NCBI GenBank assembly: GCA_002270565.1
Contig: NQMI01000289.1
Span: forward strand, 1,984 to 13,493
Reading direction: 5' to 3'
Source of the DNA: Stenocarpella maydis
Lineage: Eukaryota > Ascomycota > Sordariomycetes > Diaporthales > Diaporthaceae
Length of the DNA: 11,510 nucleotides
The notes beneath the pieces are model-generated. The model was given only the letters and a program-made list of their open reading frames with translations. It ran no database searches and was not told where the DNA came from. Each line of letters starts with the position of its first letter. Position 1 is the stretch's first letter. Both the position numbers and the translations under genes were made by a program. Shown piece by piece: positions 9,481-11,510 of the stretch.

Positions 9481-10300
9481 ACCCTAATAGAAATAGGACC
9501 AGGGACCAGTAGTTAGCTAGAAGTGGAATAGGAACCTGCTAGGCTAGCTTAGCAGACCAGAGGAAGCGGCACAAATAGGCATAGCTTAGTATATAACCTA
9601 GTATTAGGTAAGCTAGAGCAATTAGAGCAATAATTACTCTTAGCGCTCTAATACTAAGGTGTAACTAAAGTAATACTTATATTAAATACTGCCTTATACT
9701 GGATTGCCTAATGTAACTAGTGCTCTTAATAAGCTAGTCTAAAGAGATAGACTATATAAACTTATACTTATTACTTATTAGATAGTATTAGCTTAAGATA
9801 GGACTTTAATAATGAATTTAAGTATTTATTTAAAAATAGCCTTAATAACTTTTAATTTCTATTATTATATTACTTAAAACAATTTTATCTTAAATACTCC
9901 TTAAATATAAATATACTTATTAGGTTTATTAACTCAAAACTAGCTATAATTATTAAAGATTTATTATTTTTATTTGAATACTTTGGATAAACCGTAAATA
10001 ATAACCTAAATAATTACCTTAAACTTTACTTTTATAATATTGATATTGAATAATAATAGAAATAAAAATAACAATATAATTTAATATAGTTTTTAATAGG
10101 AAATACTTAATATTAAATAAATATTTATTATTCTTTACGAATACTAAGAAATAGGTACTAAAATAAACTATCTTTATATTTTTATAAATACTTAAACTTA
10201 TTAAAACAAAGAAATAGAAATACTTCATTAAAAAATTTATACTTTAAAAGTAGCTGTTAATATTATTAATATATTTATTTGAACTTAAGACTATATAAAG

Positions 10301-11007
10301 CTTAGTATTCTTATATCTTATAATAAAACCTTATGATAACTTTAAGCTTATTTAACATAACTTAAAGCCTAGTAATAATTTTATAAACTAAATATTTAAC
10401 TTAATAGAAAATAAATTATATAGATAATATATTATTTATAGAAGTAAGCTATTATATAATTTAAGTTTTGTCTTAAGGATTACTTAAAATTTAAAGACTT
10501 TATATACTATAAACATAAAACTTAAGAAATATTTAATACTTATAAAGGTTACAAAACTGCTTTAAAAACTATCTTTCCAGATTTAAATAAGAAATAATAA
10601 GTTAGATAAGAACTTATAAAGCTTAAATAAAAGGAGGCTATTTTAATATATATGGTGGAACTTGAATATATTTATAGATAAACTAATTATATACATAATA
10701 CTTATATTTTTATATTTTATAATAAATTTAACAACACAATAAAGATTAAACAAATTAAGTAACATTAATTTAATATCTTTTTATAATATATTAAGCTAGC
10801 TACTTAAACATTATATGAAAAGAATAATAACTATAGTAACCTTTCATATATACTTAATATTCAGAAATGCTATTAGCTTAAAACTATACTTTTATAATAA
10901 TATATAAAACTTATAAAGCTTAATATAGCTTAATAATAGCGAAAAAAGATAAAAAGTATATTAAGTATTATAAATATAATAAGAAGGACTACTTCATATA
11001 TAATTAT
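10301..11007 (+). pseudogene. RIP-killed retrotransposon gag (capsid to zinc knuckle)
   Basis: Gag packages retrotransposon RNA into cytoplasmic particles. Reading the frame of 10301 and treating TAA/TAG as former Gln and TAA as former Trp where the family demands it, the capsid pattern appears in order: a segment like (K)AYLTQLKA at about 10334-10369, a YYL-x-G-x-A-xx-WF-like segment at about 10424-10462, then CLKDYLKF at 10469-10492 and IF-N-T-Y-K-G-Y-K-T-ALKTIF ending near 10576. Next comes the ELxxLKQ-like helix at about 10610-10630, then LYEK at 10811-10822, matching the RLYER end of gypsy-type capsids. The frame then changes by one before the knuckle at 10966. More than a dozen in-frame stops prevent expression. 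All stops I examined fit C-to-T or G-to-A changes. The start of gag cannot be seen. Confidence 0.72.
10966..11007 (+). other. Relict CX2CX4HX4C zinc knuckle of gag
   Basis: Codons read Y-Y-K-Y-N-K-K-D-Y-F-I-Y-N-Y, with Tyr at exactly the four positions where a retroviral-type knuckle has Cys, Cys, His and Cys. TGT/TGC to TAT and CAC/CAT to TAT/TAC are each simple transitions of the RIP kind. Aromatic and basic residues around the ligands (CYKC-G-K-K-G-H-F-like) fit the motif, and its place after the capsid end is right. Zinc and RNA binding would be abolished. Confidence 0.7.
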
Positions 11008-11510
11008 TATAATACAAAGAAGGATAATTAAAAGCTTATATTAGAAAACTAATAAGCTAATATTATTTTTAAAATTAAGCTTAAGAAGTGTACTAAATTT
11101 ACTGAAACAACAAATTCATAAACTATTATCTTATAAACTATTTAAATAAAAAAGCCTTAAGATAGTTCCCTAAATTATTTAAAGTTAAGATATTAATAGG
11201 AGTAAACTAATAAGAAAATAAGATTAGTATTAATTAAGTAGTACCATTAGTATTAATAACTTAGAATCTTTATAAATAGATAAGTAAGGTATTGTTAATA
11301 GTATTAAATATTAATATTATTTAAATTATAATCTTAAAAAGGGGTAGAAATATAGAGGTTTAAGAAGCTGAAATAGCTTTATTATTAATATGATTCCCCT
11401 TAAATAACCCTTAAATATATTAATAGTACTAGAAATACTATATATTCTTATAGCTATTATATACTTTTTAATTAATATAAAATATATTATATTACTAAAA
11501 CTAGGAAATA

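Larger units (their letters stand above)
9481..11510 (+). mobile_element. RIP-degraded Ty3/gypsy-type LTR retrotransposon, 5' part, cut by the window edge
   Basis: The assignment rests on the gag skeleton at 10301-11007, read on the plus strand. The stretch upstream (9481-9760) is less AT-rich and holds several short inverted repeats: near-palindrome 9537-9554; TAGTATTAG at 9599-9607 facing CTAATACTA at 9648-9656; TAGTCTA at 9735-9741 facing TAGACTA at 9748-9754. It may be the leader or primer-binding region after a 5' LTR, which I cannot delimit. Sequence after 11010 should be the start of pol (protease), but it is too degraded to read. The left border at 9481 is only a guess from the change in composition. 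Confidence 0.6.

Noticed and set aside
9590..9660. Possible tRNA or structured RNA gene
   Set aside because: Arms pair, but no cloverleaf, no B-box (GGTTCRANNC) and no anticodon arrangement could be drawn; more likely transposon leader sequence.
10019..10228. 69-codon minus-strand frame with a hydrophobic, Ile/Tyr/Phe-rich product
   Set aside because: Extreme AT content gives Ile, Tyr, Phe, Lys and Asn codons by default; it lies in the RIP-degraded retroelement and shows no conserved motif.
10406..10441. Possible reverse transcriptase YxDD-like motif (Y-I-D-N-I-L in one frame)
   Set aside because: It lies within the gag region, in a frame different from the capsid pattern; AT-rich chance match.

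Overview
The window looks like filamentous ascomycete (Pezizomycotina) nuclear DNA. The one intact gene has four short introns (56-68 bp) with GT-AG ends and CTNAY-type branch sites. The flanking DNA is extremely AT-rich, nearly free of CpG, and full of TAA/TAG/TGA triplets where old coding sequence would have had CAA/CAG/CGA/TGG. That is the footprint expected of repeat-induced point mutation (RIP) acting on transposons. I cannot name the species.

Layout: (1) 1..~1690 is an AT-rich, RIP-like desert with no readable gene. (2) ~1691..~7115 is an island of ordinary base composition. It carries a decayed gene for an FMN-dependent alpha-hydroxy-acid dehydrogenase of the lactate 2-monooxygenase-like type (1918..3188, plus strand), with two in-frame stops, at least five frame changes and a deletion that removes the catalytic histidine motif. 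Then come about 1.1 kb with no recognisable gene, and an intact five-exon gene (4364..5668, plus strand) for a secreted 352-residue DUF1996 protein. About 1.4 kb of apparently non-coding sequence closes the island. (3) ~7116..11510 is a second AT-rich desert. Most is unreadable, but 10301..11007 keeps a recognisable skeleton of a Ty3/gypsy-type gag on the plus strand, including a CX2CX4HX4C zinc knuckle whose four ligands have all become Tyr codons. The element runs off the right edge.

The only gene likely to make a product is the DUF1996 gene. It and the dead oxidoreductase are neighbours, but nothing shows that they acted together. The arrangement, a lone secreted-protein gene and a pseudogene enclosed by RIP-degraded retroelements, resembles the AT-isochore compartments of some plant-associated ascomycetes. 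That comparison is inference. I found no tRNA, rRNA, CRISPR or biosynthetic cluster, and no convincing evidence for a wholly new system.
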